Assembly (NCBI GenBank): GCA_028355015.1 | Contig: JAOMRN010000010.1 | Span: forward strand, 1-20,488 | Origin: MGIIb-O2 sp002494975 | Lineage (GTDB): Archaea > Thermoplasmatota > Poseidoniia > Poseidoniales > Thalassarchaeaceae | Length of the DNA: 20,488 nt | Direction: 5' to 3' | Shown here: positions 1 through 7,025 of the stretch, piece after piece | Position numbering within the stretch: the stretch's first letter is position 1 | Layout of the letters: each line of letters opens with the position of its first letter | Made by a program: the position numbers and the translations under genes | The notes under the pieces: generated by a model | The model's input: only the letters and a program-made list of their open reading frames with translations | Databases searched by the model: none | Told to the model about the DNA's origin: nothing

Positions 1-596
1 GTAGAGGTTATCAAAGTACTAGAAATCTGATGATTATACCACTCACCCCAAGTAGTGTACCAAACATCTTGATTCTCTAAAAACTCTATTGCAGGTTTAT
101 CTTCTCTGACTTTAAGATCATATATTCTGGCCTCCCAATAAACAGACACAAGGGAATCTTTTTCTGCAGAATCAAGTAAAGTGATGTTTGCTGCATTTTT
201 TTCTATACTCCCACCATTTCTCTGAATGACAAACATTTCATCTACTTCAGATGCTAAATTATCACCTAATATGAGAAAATTTGAAGCTTTGAGTGAAGTA
301 ATTGTAGATTCATCAATTTCATTAGGAACTCCGAATGAAATTGCTTCAGCACCCCACCTTGATGAATTTGTATGCCCGTTAAGATATTTTTTACAAGAAC
401 TTATTATTGAATTATCTGAATTGATATCGATTCCTTCATACCCATGGCATGCAAATTCATCGCCATGTTCTAGTCTTTCAGGGCCAATTAAATTCCATAA
501 CCAATTGTCATCATCCCAGTCTGCCACCACAGTAGGGGCGAGTAATGGAGTTAGAAAGATAATTAGTAAGAAAAGACCCTGATGTCGTTTCCCCAT
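1..596 (-). CDS. Exported protein of unknown function, 5' part (3' end beyond left edge)
   Basis: The minus strand is open from an ATG at 594-596 to the left edge with no stop, giving 198 residues. Residues 1-25 are a typical signal peptide: a short basic start (MGKRHQ), a hydrophobic core (LFLLIIFLTPLLA) and a cleavage-like AxA-style end before an Asp/Trp-rich mature start. Two cysteines (about 50 and 68) lie in the mature part and could form a disulfide outside the cell. The rest is acidic and rich in Ser, Asn and Trp, as in secreted proteins. I recognise no family. A weak AT-rich promoter-like stretch (about 611-622) sits some 20 bases upstream of the ATG. Codon structure, the signal peptide and the absence of stops over 590 bases make this the real gene here rather than the opposing plus-strand frame at 226-582. 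Confidence 0.8.
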   Translation of the reverse strand, partial: MGKRHQGLFLLIIFLTPLLAPTVVADWDDDNWLWNLIGPERLEHGDEFACHGYEGIDINSDNSIISSCKKYLNGHTNSSRWGAEAISFGVPNEIDESTITSLKASNFLILGDNLASEVDEMFVIQRNGGSIEKNAANITLLDSAEKDSLVSVYWEARIYDLKVREDKPAIEFLENQDVWYTTWGEWYNHQISSTLITS

Positions 597-682
597 GACT
601 ACCCGAATGCGAAATAAGAAATGAACCCTTGTAAGCCCAATGGAAAGCAATAAGGCTAAACTATTGATGCGAGATACGTAGC

Positions 683-1450
683 ATGTTATCCAATAGTAGT
701 CTAAATTCTGTTTCAGAATTAGTTAATCTATCTGGAACAAAGGAGAAATTTTCTACTCCATGGTTATACAATTTCTTATTATTTACATTACCTGCTCCAT
801 TCAGAGCGATTACTAATATCCACTACCATGGATTAGAGAGAATTCCAAAAGGTGCTGTGATTTTAGCAGCAAATCACATATCACATGTTGATCCGTTCGT
901 AAAAATAGTGGCCGCCAATAGGCCAGTACATTACTTAGCTAAACAAGAGCACTTTAACTCTAAAGCTACAAAAATTCTTATGCAAAGCACGGGTCAAATT
1001 GAAACCTCAAGGGAAAATGGTGGGAAAAATGCTTTGAGTAAAGCAGTGGATGTTTTAGAGTCAGGAAGTTCATTGGGAATTTTTCCCGAAGGGACAAGAT
1101 CGAGAAATGAAAGTTCGCCATTCTTGCAAAAGGGAAAAACCGGAGTTGCAAGGTTAGCTGCAAAGTTTCCTAATACACCTATAGTTACAATGTCAATTAA
1201 TGGATCGAGAGATTTTATGAAACCAGGGAGTCTGATTATTAAACCTTGGAAACGAATTGATGTTTTCATTGGCACACCAATAACTTTTGCAGAATGGATT
1301 ACGAGCCCTAATGGCGGAAATCTTGACGAAGAGGGGATTAAAACATTACTAATGAAAGAGGAATCTGAAAAAACAATTGAAATGAAGATATTATTCCGAA
1401 AATTAACTGATCAAATTATGGAAACTCTACGTATTAATGGAGCACCTTAA
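683..1450 (+). CDS. PlsC-type 1-acylglycerol-3-phosphate acyltransferase family protein
   Basis: A 255-residue member of the PlsC/LPLAT acyltransferase family, which moves an acyl group from acyl-CoA or acyl-ACP onto a lysophospholipid-type glycerol phosphate. Visible signatures are the catalytic NHxxxxD block (NHISHVD, His65 and Asp70), the glycerol-phosphate binding block FPEGTRSR (134-141), and the downstream PIVTMSINGS segment (166-175). A hydrophobic stretch near 30-40 may seat it on the membrane. It leads a plus-strand cluster with thyA and dfrA 54 bases downstream. Archaeal core lipids are ether-linked isoprenoids, so the acceptor and donor here are unknown; the family call is firm and the exact substrate is not. 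A 17-base inverted repeat overlaps the stop codon. Confidence 0.88.
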   Translation: MLSNSSLNSVSELVNLSGTKEKFSTPWLYNFLLFTLPAPFRAITNIHYHGLERIPKGAVILAANHISHVDPFVKIVAANRPVHYLAKQEHFNSKATKILMQSTGQIETSRENGGKNALSKAVDVLESGSSLGIFPEGTRSRNESSPFLQKGKTGVARLAAKFPNTPIVTMSINGSRDFMKPGSLIIKPWKRIDVFIGTPITFAEWITSPNGGNLDEEGIKTLLMKEESEKTIEMKILFRKLTDQIMETLRINGAP

Positions 1451-1461
1451 GTGACTTAAGG
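1445..1461. promoter_or_regulatory. Perfect 7-3-7 inverted repeat at the acyltransferase/thyA junction
   Basis: CCTTAAG-TGA-CTTAAGG is a perfect inverted repeat that includes the TAA stop of the upstream gene. It sits 44 bases before the thyA ATG. It could be an operator for a dimeric regulator or an RNA hairpin between the two genes; there is no T-run after it, which argues against a simple intrinsic terminator. Function not shown. Confidence 0.35.
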
Positions 1462-1504
1462 AGAGCATCATTCAAAGACTGTCGACCAAACCGATAACAT
1501 CAGT

Positions 1505-2299
1505 ATGGAACAGTATCTCGATTTATTGCGGCGAATACTCGAAGAAGGTGGTGAAAAGGGAGATAGAACAGGAACTGGTACAAAATCAGTTTTTGGGCAT
1601 CAAATGCGATTTGATTTATCCGAAAATTTCCCTGCAGTGACAACAAAAAAAGTGCATTGGCCTAGTGTAATTCACGAACTATTATGGATTATATCTGGAG
1701 AAACAAATGTTAAGTATCTACAAGATAATAAAGTTAGAATTTGGAATGAATGGGCAGATGAAAATGGAGATTTAGGCCCTGTTTATGGGAAACAATGGCG
1801 CAATTGGGTTTCTAATGATGGAGAAATTATTGACCAAATAAAAAATTCTATTGAAATGATTAAAACAAATCCTGATTCGAGAAGAATCATTGTATCGGCT
1901 TGGAATGTTGGAGAATTAGACAAAATGGCTTTAATGCCATGTCACGCATTTTTTCAGTTTTTTGTTCGTGAGGGAAAATTATCATGCCAGCTTTATCAAA
2001 GAAGTGCTGATGCATTCTTAGGAGTTCCATTCAATATTTCATCCTACAGTCTGCTTACATGTATGATTGCACAGGTTTGTGACTTAGAACCAGGAGAATT
2101 CATTTGGACTGGTGGTGACTGTCACCTTTACAATAATCATCTTAAACAGGCACGACTACAAGTCTCAAGAACACCCCTTAAGTTACCAAAATTAATACTT
2201 AATCCAAATATCAAGGATATTGATGATTTTAAGGCAGAGCACATACAAATTATTGGTTATGACCATCATCCACACATATCCGCTCCAATATCAATATGA
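1505..2299 (+). CDS. thyA: Thymidylate synthase, ThyA type
   Basis: Converts dUMP to dTMP using methylene-tetrahydrofolate, leaving dihydrofolate. The protein has 264 residues, the same as Escherichia coli ThyA, and key residues fall at identical numbers: Arg21, Arg126/Arg127, catalytic Cys146 in PCH, Arg166 in YQRS, Asp169, Asn177 in PFNI, His207 and Tyr209. The start is fixed: the in-frame codons between the upstream stop at 1457-1459 and this ATG contain no other start. No Shine-Dalgarno sequence is visible just before it, so a leaderless or internally initiated transcript is possible. The dihydrofolate reductase that recycles its product follows 10 bases after the stop. Many archaea use ThyX or lack DHFR, so the bacterial-like pair suggests transfer from bacteria. 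Confidence 0.97.
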   Translation: MEQYLDLLRRILEEGGEKGDRTGTGTKSVFGHQMRFDLSENFPAVTTKKVHWPSVIHELLWIISGETNVKYLQDNKVRIWNEWADENGDLGPVYGKQWRNWVSNDGEIIDQIKNSIEMIKTNPDSRRIIVSAWNVGELDKMALMPCHAFFQFFVREGKLSCQLYQRSADAFLGVPFNISSYSLLTCMIAQVCDLEPGEFIWTGGDCHLYNNHLKQARLQVSRTPLKLPKLILNPNIKDIDDFKAEHIQIIGYDHHPHISAPISI

Positions 2300-2309
2300 G
2301 GTTTTTTTC

Positions 2310-2828
2310 ATGAAAATAATGATGATTGTTGCTATGGATGAACAGGGTAACATTGGAGATAATGATGAACTACCATGGAGGCTATCAAAAGATATGGCTA
2401 GATTTAGGAACTTGACAATTTCAGACGGATTTAATGCCGTAATTATGGGTAGGAAGACCTGGGATTCATTACCTGAGAATTACAGACCACTACCAAATAG
2501 ACTCAACATTGTAATGTCAAGAAATACCTCTTGGAAAGAGGAAGGGGCAGAATCAGCACTATATCCAGGAAGGGCCATAGAGATAGCATATGCAAATGGC
2601 TGTGAAGAATGTTGGATTATTGGCGGTGCTCAAATTTACAAAATGTTCTTGGATAGAGTCGAGGAGGTACACATGACTAGAGTTCATACATCTAATAGTG
2701 GCAATGTAATATTTCCAGATGTTAATTGGAACGATTGGAGTCAGGAAACTATAGAAAAAACTTCTAAAGACGATAAAAATGATTTTTCGACTACTTATTC
2801 AAGATGGTCAAGAAATAATGAAAATTAA
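2310..2828 (+). CDS. folA: Dihydrofolate reductase
   Basis: Reduces dihydrofolate to tetrahydrofolate with NADPH, closing the cycle opened by the ThyA encoded just upstream. The 172 residues show the DHFR layout: substrate-binding acid Asp28 in LPWRLSKD, NADPH-binding MGRKTW (46-51), and the IIGGAQIY block (103-110) with its Gly-Gly. I place the start at the ATG at 2310, preceded by GAGG (2298-2301) 8 bases away; the frame is open upstream by 30 codons, but that segment overlaps thyA and has no DHFR similarity. The true N-terminus MKIMMIVAMD matches the first beta strand of the family. Expected to be cotranscribed with thyA. Confidence 0.95.
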   Translation: MKIMMIVAMDEQGNIGDNDELPWRLSKDMARFRNLTISDGFNAVIMGRKTWDSLPENYRPLPNRLNIVMSRNTSWKEEGAESALYPGRAIEIAYANGCEECWIIGGAQIYKMFLDRVEEVHMTRVHTSNSGNVIFPDVNWNDWSQETIEKTSKDDKNDFSTTYSRWSRNNEN

Positions 2829-2877
2829 TACATTTATTACATACCTTTGAAAATAAAACAATTATTCAGCGGTTTGT

Positions 2878-3612
2878 ATGAGGACTAGTCACCTGCCATT
2901 TCCAATGCCGGAAAGAAAGTTCTCTTTACAACAAAATTGGGTAGATCTAACTTTCATGCATTGGGAAGTAGACCCAGACGTTCTAAGAAAGCATATTCCC
3001 GATGATTTAGAGATAGAATTATTCGAGGGGAAAGCATATGTTGGTGTTATTCCTTTCAAGATGGAGAAAGTAAGACCTAGAAACCTTCCCTCAATATCGT
3101 TTATTTCGAATTTTCCTGAATTTAATATACGAACATATGTCAGAAAAGATGGGAAAGGAGGTGTCTTTTTTCTTACTCTGGACGCACAAAGTCATGTCAC
3201 TTGTGCATATGCTCCATTTGCATATGGCTTACCTTACAAATATTCAAAATGTAGTTTATCGATTGATAAAAATGGATTTTATTCATGGGACTCCAAGAGG
3301 AACAGCAATTCGATTAAACTCACAGGGGTTTCAAAGCCAAGAGGGCCTTTGTTAAAGGCCAAAAAAGGAAGTTTAGAAGAGTTTTTATTCGAACGATACT
3401 GCCTTTATGTCTGTAAAAAGGGAATAACTTACCGAGCTTACACATGTCACGAACAATGGGAATTTCAAGATGCTGAAGCGGAATTAATAGATAATTCATT
3501 GACCGATTTTTATAGATTAGGAATTAAAAATTCACTAAAACCTGACCTTATTCACTTTAGTAAAGGGGTAGAGGTCTTAACTTGGAATATTGAATCGACG
3601 GTGAAAAAATGA
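2878..3612 (+). CDS. DUF2071 (YqjF-like) family protein
   Basis: A 244-residue protein with the family pattern of DUF2071: WVDLTFMHWEVDPDVLRKHI near residues 21-40, then LFEGKAYVGVIPFKM, and FPEFNIRTYVRKDGKGGVFF about residues 80-99. Members resemble the acetoacetate-decarboxylase-like fold, but no reaction is established for most of them. There is no signal peptide, so it is probably cytoplasmic. Its stop overlaps the ATG of the next gene by 4 bases (ATGA), so the two are almost certainly cotranslated. Inside the coding sequence (3344-3360) is a perfect inverted repeat, GGCCTTT-GTT-AAAGGCC, probably chance. The start ATG gives the expected N-terminal domain border. Confidence 0.82.
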   Translation: MRTSHLPFPMPERKFSLQQNWVDLTFMHWEVDPDVLRKHIPDDLEIELFEGKAYVGVIPFKMEKVRPRNLPSISFISNFPEFNIRTYVRKDGKGGVFFLTLDAQSHVTCAYAPFAYGLPYKYSKCSLSIDKNGFYSWDSKRNSNSIKLTGVSKPRGPLLKAKKGSLEEFLFERYCLYVCKKGITYRAYTCHEQWEFQDAEAELIDNSLTDFYRLGIKNSLKPDLIHFSKGVEVLTWNIESTVKK

Positions 3613-3998
3613 ATCAAAAAGACTGTTTACTTCTAGATGGGAATTGCGGTCTTTGTAACCGCGTGGCTATAATTCTACAACCACGTTTAGATAACGGTAA
3701 GAATTTGAGATTCCTAACCAATGAAAGTGAAGAAGGAAAAACAATTATTGAAAAATTGCCTTTAGGGGAACAGAAAGCAGATACAGTATATCTTATCAGA
3801 AACGGAGAACCCTACATTAGATCCGCTGCTGCAATTAGGTGTCTTCTATATCTGAAATGGTACTATAAAATATGGTACCCTTTTGTATGGATTATCCCTA
3901 AACCATTAAGAGATTTTGTCTACGACATAATTTCTAAAAATAGACATAAAATATTTCCTAAACCGGATATTTGCATGATACCATCATTAAATAAATAA
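3609..3998 (+). CDS. DCC-family thiol-disulfide oxidoreductase-like protein (DUF393)
   Basis: A 129-residue protein opening with LLLDGNCGLCNR, the Asp-x-x-Cys-x-x-Cys signature of the DCC (DUF393) family: Asp10, Cys13 and Cys16. The family is predicted to have a thioredoxin-like redox role; the paired cysteines at the start of the first helix fit this, but activity is inferred. A hydrophobic aromatic stretch (about residues 80-100, rich in Tyr and Trp) may touch the membrane. It overlaps the upstream DUF2071 gene by ATGA and ends the plus-strand cluster. The oppositely directed lipoprotein gene ends only 5 bases beyond its stop. Confidence 0.85.
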   Translation: MNQKDCLLLDGNCGLCNRVAIILQPRLDNGKNLRFLTNESEEGKTIIEKLPLGEQKADTVYLIRNGEPYIRSAAAIRCLLYLKWYYKIWYPFVWIIPKPLRDFVYDIISKNRHKIFPKPDICMIPSLNK

Positions 3999-4010
3999 TA
4001 TTTTTAATCA
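3990..4010. terminator. AT-rich convergent gene end
   Basis: Two convergent genes stop 5 bases apart here (TAA at 3996-3998 on plus, TAA at 4006-4004 on minus). The stretch holds T5 on the plus strand (4001-4005) and TATTTATTT on the minus strand, matching the U-rich stops used by archaeal RNA polymerase. No hairpin is apparent. Confidence 0.35.
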
Positions 4011-5458
4011 TATTTCCACGTGATATGCTCTGAATCAGGAAATTCATAGAGTTCTGAATCTGGCCAATTAAGTTGCTGGGCGAGGAAAATAATAGAAGAA
4101 ACGTTGGCTAAATCTGTTGACACACTGATATCTAGTAAACCATCACAACCTCTTGCAGCACAACCTATTGGAGCGAATGCATAATGCCCAGAATTATTGA
4201 AAATAGCATAATTAACTAGATTGTCTCCTAATTGAAAGGATGTATTATTCACCTCAAAAATTACTGTAGTATCGTCAATATCACCTGTCAATACTAGAGT
4301 TGGTATTGATACACTAGATATTCCAGAATTGAGTACACTTCCATTCCACGGAGAAAGTAAGATGGCGGATTTAACACGAATATCTGACAAACTTATCGAC
4401 TCAAAAAATCCGAAATTAGATTCCCAATAATTTATAATATCACAATTAATTAGATTACCATCGTCACATCCTGATTTTAGATCATTAAATAAAATTTCAG
4501 CTCCAGAAATCATCATAGATGCATAACCACCTGTAGATTGACCTATGACTGAATACCCATTATCAGGAATTATACAATCATTGAATTCTCCTTCTTGATT
4601 GTTTTGATTAATTAACCAATCAAAACTTTCCATAATATCAAGAGGCATTGATAGTAGCATTTCACCTAATTTATCTGGATTGGCATCAAGAAGAGTACCA
4701 TAACGATGATCGGGGGCCAAGGAAATGAAACCGTGAGTTGCTAAATTTTCCATCATAAATGCAGACCCCCACCTTATACTAGGGAATCCATGGCTGTAGA
4801 TGGTAACTGGCCTTGGCTCAGAGCAATCAGGAGTAGTATCATCTAATGCGAATCCAGGGAGCACATTGTTGTAGATTACTCGTTCAGCGGATTCCTCAAT
4901 AATTGGGTACCAAACTTGTAGTGTTATTTCATGACCTCTGGGGGAAAGAAAAGTTACATCTTTGGTGCCTGCTACAAATAGACCTGTTTCTAGAAGAGAT
5001 GATGCCGGAGTCAAATCAAATGGGTCTTCTGCATCGCTAATCCCATCATTATCATCATCATCATCAATACCATTGGGAATTCCGTCTAAATCTGTGTCTC
5101 TTTGCTCACTTGGGTCTAATGGATAAGCGTCTTCAAGATTATCTGTGCCATCTCCATCAATATCGTTATCTGAATTATCCCCAATACCATCGCCATCTAA
5201 ATCAGAAGATTCTGTACTATCGAAAGGATGAGAGTCATTAACATCTAATATTGAGTCATTATCATCATCATCATCACATAGATTTCCAAAATCGTCTCCA
5301 TCGTGATTTAATTGGTTAGTGTTAGAGACATCAACACAGTTATCTATCGAATCTTCAACACCGTCTAGATCCGAATCAGGACCTTCCATAATACAGCCAA
5401 CCATCAAATTAGATAGCAAAAAAATTGTCATGCAAACTGCCACATCTGTCCTACCCAT
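4004..5458 (-). CDS. Lipoprotein with thrombospondin-type-3 calcium repeats and an alpha/beta-hydrolase domain
   Basis: A 484-residue exported protein. Residues 1-22 form a lipoprotein-type signal ending in LMVGC (Cys22). Residues 29-147 are thrombospondin type 3 repeats, with many DxDxDG-type calcium loops (DSDLDGVEDS, DLDGDGIGDN, DIDGDGTDN, DTDLDGIPNG) that probably form a rigid calcium-bound stalk. Residues 160-484 are an alpha/beta hydrolase of the PAF-acetylhydrolase/dienelactone-hydrolase kind: oxyanion-side SHGFPSIRW (222-230), nucleophile elbow GQSTG with Ser308, a likely acid in GDIDD (392-396), and His425 in SGHYAF. Cysteines in the hydrolase part may pair outside the cell. The substrate is unknown; an extracellular ester or lipid is a reasonable guess. 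Last gene of the minus-strand run. Confidence 0.85.
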   Translation of the reverse strand: MGRTDVAVCMTIFLLSNLMVGCIMEGPDSDLDGVEDSIDNCVDVSNTNQLNHDGDDFGNLCDDDDDNDSILDVNDSHPFDSTESSDLDGDGIGDNSDNDIDGDGTDNLEDAYPLDPSEQRDTDLDGIPNGIDDDDDNDGISDAEDPFDLTPASSLLETGLFVAGTKDVTFLSPRGHEITLQVWYPIIEESAERVIYNNVLPGFALDDTTPDCSEPRPVTIYSHGFPSIRWGSAFMMENLATHGFISLAPDHRYGTLLDANPDKLGEMLLSMPLDIMESFDWLINQNNQEGEFNDCIIPDNGYSVIGQSTGGYASMMISGAEILFNDLKSGCDDGNLINCDIINYWESNFGFFESISLSDIRVKSAILLSPWNGSVLNSGISSVSIPTLVLTGDIDDTTVIFEVNNTSFQLGDNLVNYAIFNNSGHYAFAPIGCAARGCDGLLDISVSTDLANVSSIIFLAQQLNWPDSELYEFPDSEHITWKYD

Positions 5459-5488
5459 ATACTTTGATTAGAAATACAGGTCATAAGA

Positions 5489-5881
5489 TTATGTTTGTTC
5501 ATCACTGTAATCAGTAACACGAATCCCTAACTTAGTATGGCGGACTTGTCTTTGCATGACTCTCTCAATTTTTTTATTGAACTCATCAAATAAATCGATT
5601 TCGAGTGCTAGCGAATGACCAAGAATTAAAATTAGTAAATCTGCTAATTCTTCAGCGGCTTCTTGATCGGGTTTACCTTTAGTAATCGCAGCAGCAAATT
5701 CACCCAACTCTTCTACAGTTAAAGAAATTCTATATCCCATATCATGCCCCTTGTTGATAGGATTTGAAAAATCATATTTGGAATGGAAATGTGCCACTCT
5801 ATTCATCATCTGATCCCATGACCTAATATCTTCTCCCTGACTTTCAAAATTTATCCATTCATCTACACTCAAGGGGTACAT
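5489..5881 (-). CDS. MazG-like nucleotide pyrophosphohydrolase
   Basis: A 130-residue all-helical protein of the MazG/dUTPase-like NTP pyrophosphohydrolase superfamily. The metal-binding signature is visible: VEELGEF with Glu57, Glu58 and Glu61, then EELADLL with Glu77, Glu78 and Asp81, together expected to hold Mg2+ ions. Members hydrolyse NTPs or dNTPs to monophosphates and pyrophosphate, often clearing abnormal nucleotides; the exact substrate cannot be read here. I chose the ATG at 5881; a GTG three codons upstream (5890) is equally in frame. It lies between a small membrane protein gene (gap 25) and the hydrolase gene (gap 30), in a run with a purine phosphorylase, which suits nucleotide housekeeping. 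Confidence 0.8.
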   Translation of the reverse strand: MYPLSVDEWINFESQGEDIRSWDQMMNRVAHFHSKYDFSNPINKGHDMGYRISLTVEELGEFAAAITKGKPDQEAAEELADLLILILGHSLALEIDLFDEFNKKIERVMQRQVRHTKLGIRVTDYSDEQT

Positions 5882-5906
5882 GAACGTCACTAGAAGGTGA
5901 AGGCCA

Positions 5907-6212
5907 TCAAACTAATCCCGGAGGGATTTCATCAGAATTAGGGAGAATTGAGATTAAACCAACTAAACTTGAGATGATACATATAGATAATGAAATTAGA
6001 AATATTTGAAGATTAAGAGTCATCTCATCTTCCAAATTGTCGCACTCATCTGCACTTACATCTGTTTCAATTCCCATATATACCCTATAGTTTGGGTCAC
6101 AACCTCTCTTGAAATCTTCTTCTGATTGGTCCCATTTGTTCAATGAATTAATTGTAACAGGCACCGTAATCATAGCAATTAATAAGAAAATAAAACCTGT
6201 TTTAAAATTCAT
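5907..6212 (-). CDS. Small two-helix membrane protein, unknown function
   Basis: About 101 residues with two hydrophobic segments: TGFIFLLIAMITVPVTI near the N-terminus and a second one, LQIFLISLSICIISSLVGLI, near residues 68-87, joined by an acidic loop holding two cysteines (one in GCDPNY, one in DECDN) that could pair outside the membrane. The first segment could also be an uncleaved signal. I chose the ATG at 6212; a GTG at 6221 directly follows the stop of the phosphorylase gene and would add three residues. The tight spacing indicates an operon. No family recognised. Confidence 0.65.
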   Translation of the reverse strand: MNFKTGFIFLLIAMITVPVTINSLNKWDQSEEDFKRGCDPNYRVYMGIETDVSADECDNLEDEMTLNLQIFLISLSICIISSLVGLISILPNSDEIPPGLV

Positions 6213-6221
6213 AATCAACAC

Positions 6222-6980
6222 TCAAAAGTTAACTATTAGACTATCGATACAATCGATTACTTGTCTTTGTAATTTAGAAGCCATCGAATCTACTTCGTGA
6301 TGATTAATCTCTGCATCACGGTTACCAGGAGTTCTACCCGCAGCCCAATTAGATGAACAGGCAAGAGCAACATGAGGTATATCAAATTCAGAAATTAAAC
6401 GCTGTTCTGGACCAAGAGTCATACCAACTACATCCGCACCAAGAATATTTAGTGCATCAATTTCAGAGGGTGATTCAAATTGAGGACCGATGCATTGAGC
6501 AACTGTTAGTTCTTTAATAACTACTGAATCTTGTCTATTTAGGGCTTTTTCACAATATGAAACAGCTTTTTCATCAAAAATTACTGTCCTATCAGAATGA
6601 TTAGCATCATCATCAAAAAATGTCCAAGGAACTTGTGTAAGGTCGATAATATCCCCTGAGATTCCTATTTCACCGGGAGGGAAATCTTCTCTCATTGAAC
6701 CTACTGAATTGACACTGAGAATTACATCCGGCTTGCAACTCATCACTGCATAGATATTTGCTCTATGCTCAATCATATGAGGAGGGGTTCGTTTTTCAGA
6801 TTTTGAATGGTGACGATCCAATATGAAAATTTTATTATCATCCATATCGATTACTGAGATTGGAACCGCTCCCCATTCAGTATCAATTCGTATTTTTATT
6901 AAATCTAAATCACAATCATTCTGATAAACTTTTGATAAGTCACTCATGCCGGTTCCACATATTACAACAACACGAGTCAT
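6222..6980 (-). CDS. Purine nucleoside phosphorylase / MTA phosphorylase family protein
   Basis: A 252-residue member of the trimeric PNP/MTAP family, which splits a purine nucleoside with phosphate to base and (methylthio)ribose-1-phosphate. Visible landmarks are phosphate-loop-like CGTGMSD (8-14), RHHSK at 57-61, PPHMIEHRANIYA (66-78), SVGSMRE, GPQFESPSE (165-173) and GADVVGMT (181-188). In the base-pocket segment, where MTAP has TDYD with aspartates reading the 6-amino group, this protein has SSNW with Asn211. That leans toward 6-oxopurines (inosine, guanosine or methylthioinosine), but the alignment is by eye. GAGG lies just before the ATG. The upstream eS1 gene ends 45 bases away, so joint transcription is possible. 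Confidence 0.87.
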   Translation of the reverse strand: MTRVVVICGTGMSDLSKVYQNDCDLDLIKIRIDTEWGAVPISVIDMDDNKIFILDRHHSKSEKRTPPHMIEHRANIYAVMSCKPDVILSVNSVGSMREDFPPGEIGISGDIIDLTQVPWTFFDDDANHSDRTVIFDEKAVSYCEKALNRQDSVVIKELTVAQCIGPQFESPSEIDALNILGADVVGMTLGPEQRLISEFDIPHVALACSSNWAAGRTPGNRDAEINHHEVDSMASKLQRQVIDCIDSLIVNF

Positions 6981-7025
6981 AAACCTCGCCTTGGTCTAAG
7001 GTTCAAGTGCTTATCTAACAAGAAA

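Noticed and set aside
226..582. Plus-strand open frame of 118 codons
   Set aside because: It mirrors a minus-strand gene that has a signal peptide and no stop to the window edge; the plus frame shows no recognisable protein features.
3344..3360. Perfect inverted repeat GGCCTTT-GTT-AAAGGCC
   Set aside because: It lies inside the coding sequence of the DUF2071 gene with normal coding on both sides; likely chance.
5030..5400. Repetitive DNA (many TCATCA and similar units), possible CRISPR or satellite
   Set aside because: It encodes the Asp-rich TSP3 calcium loops; unit lengths vary and there are no spacers.
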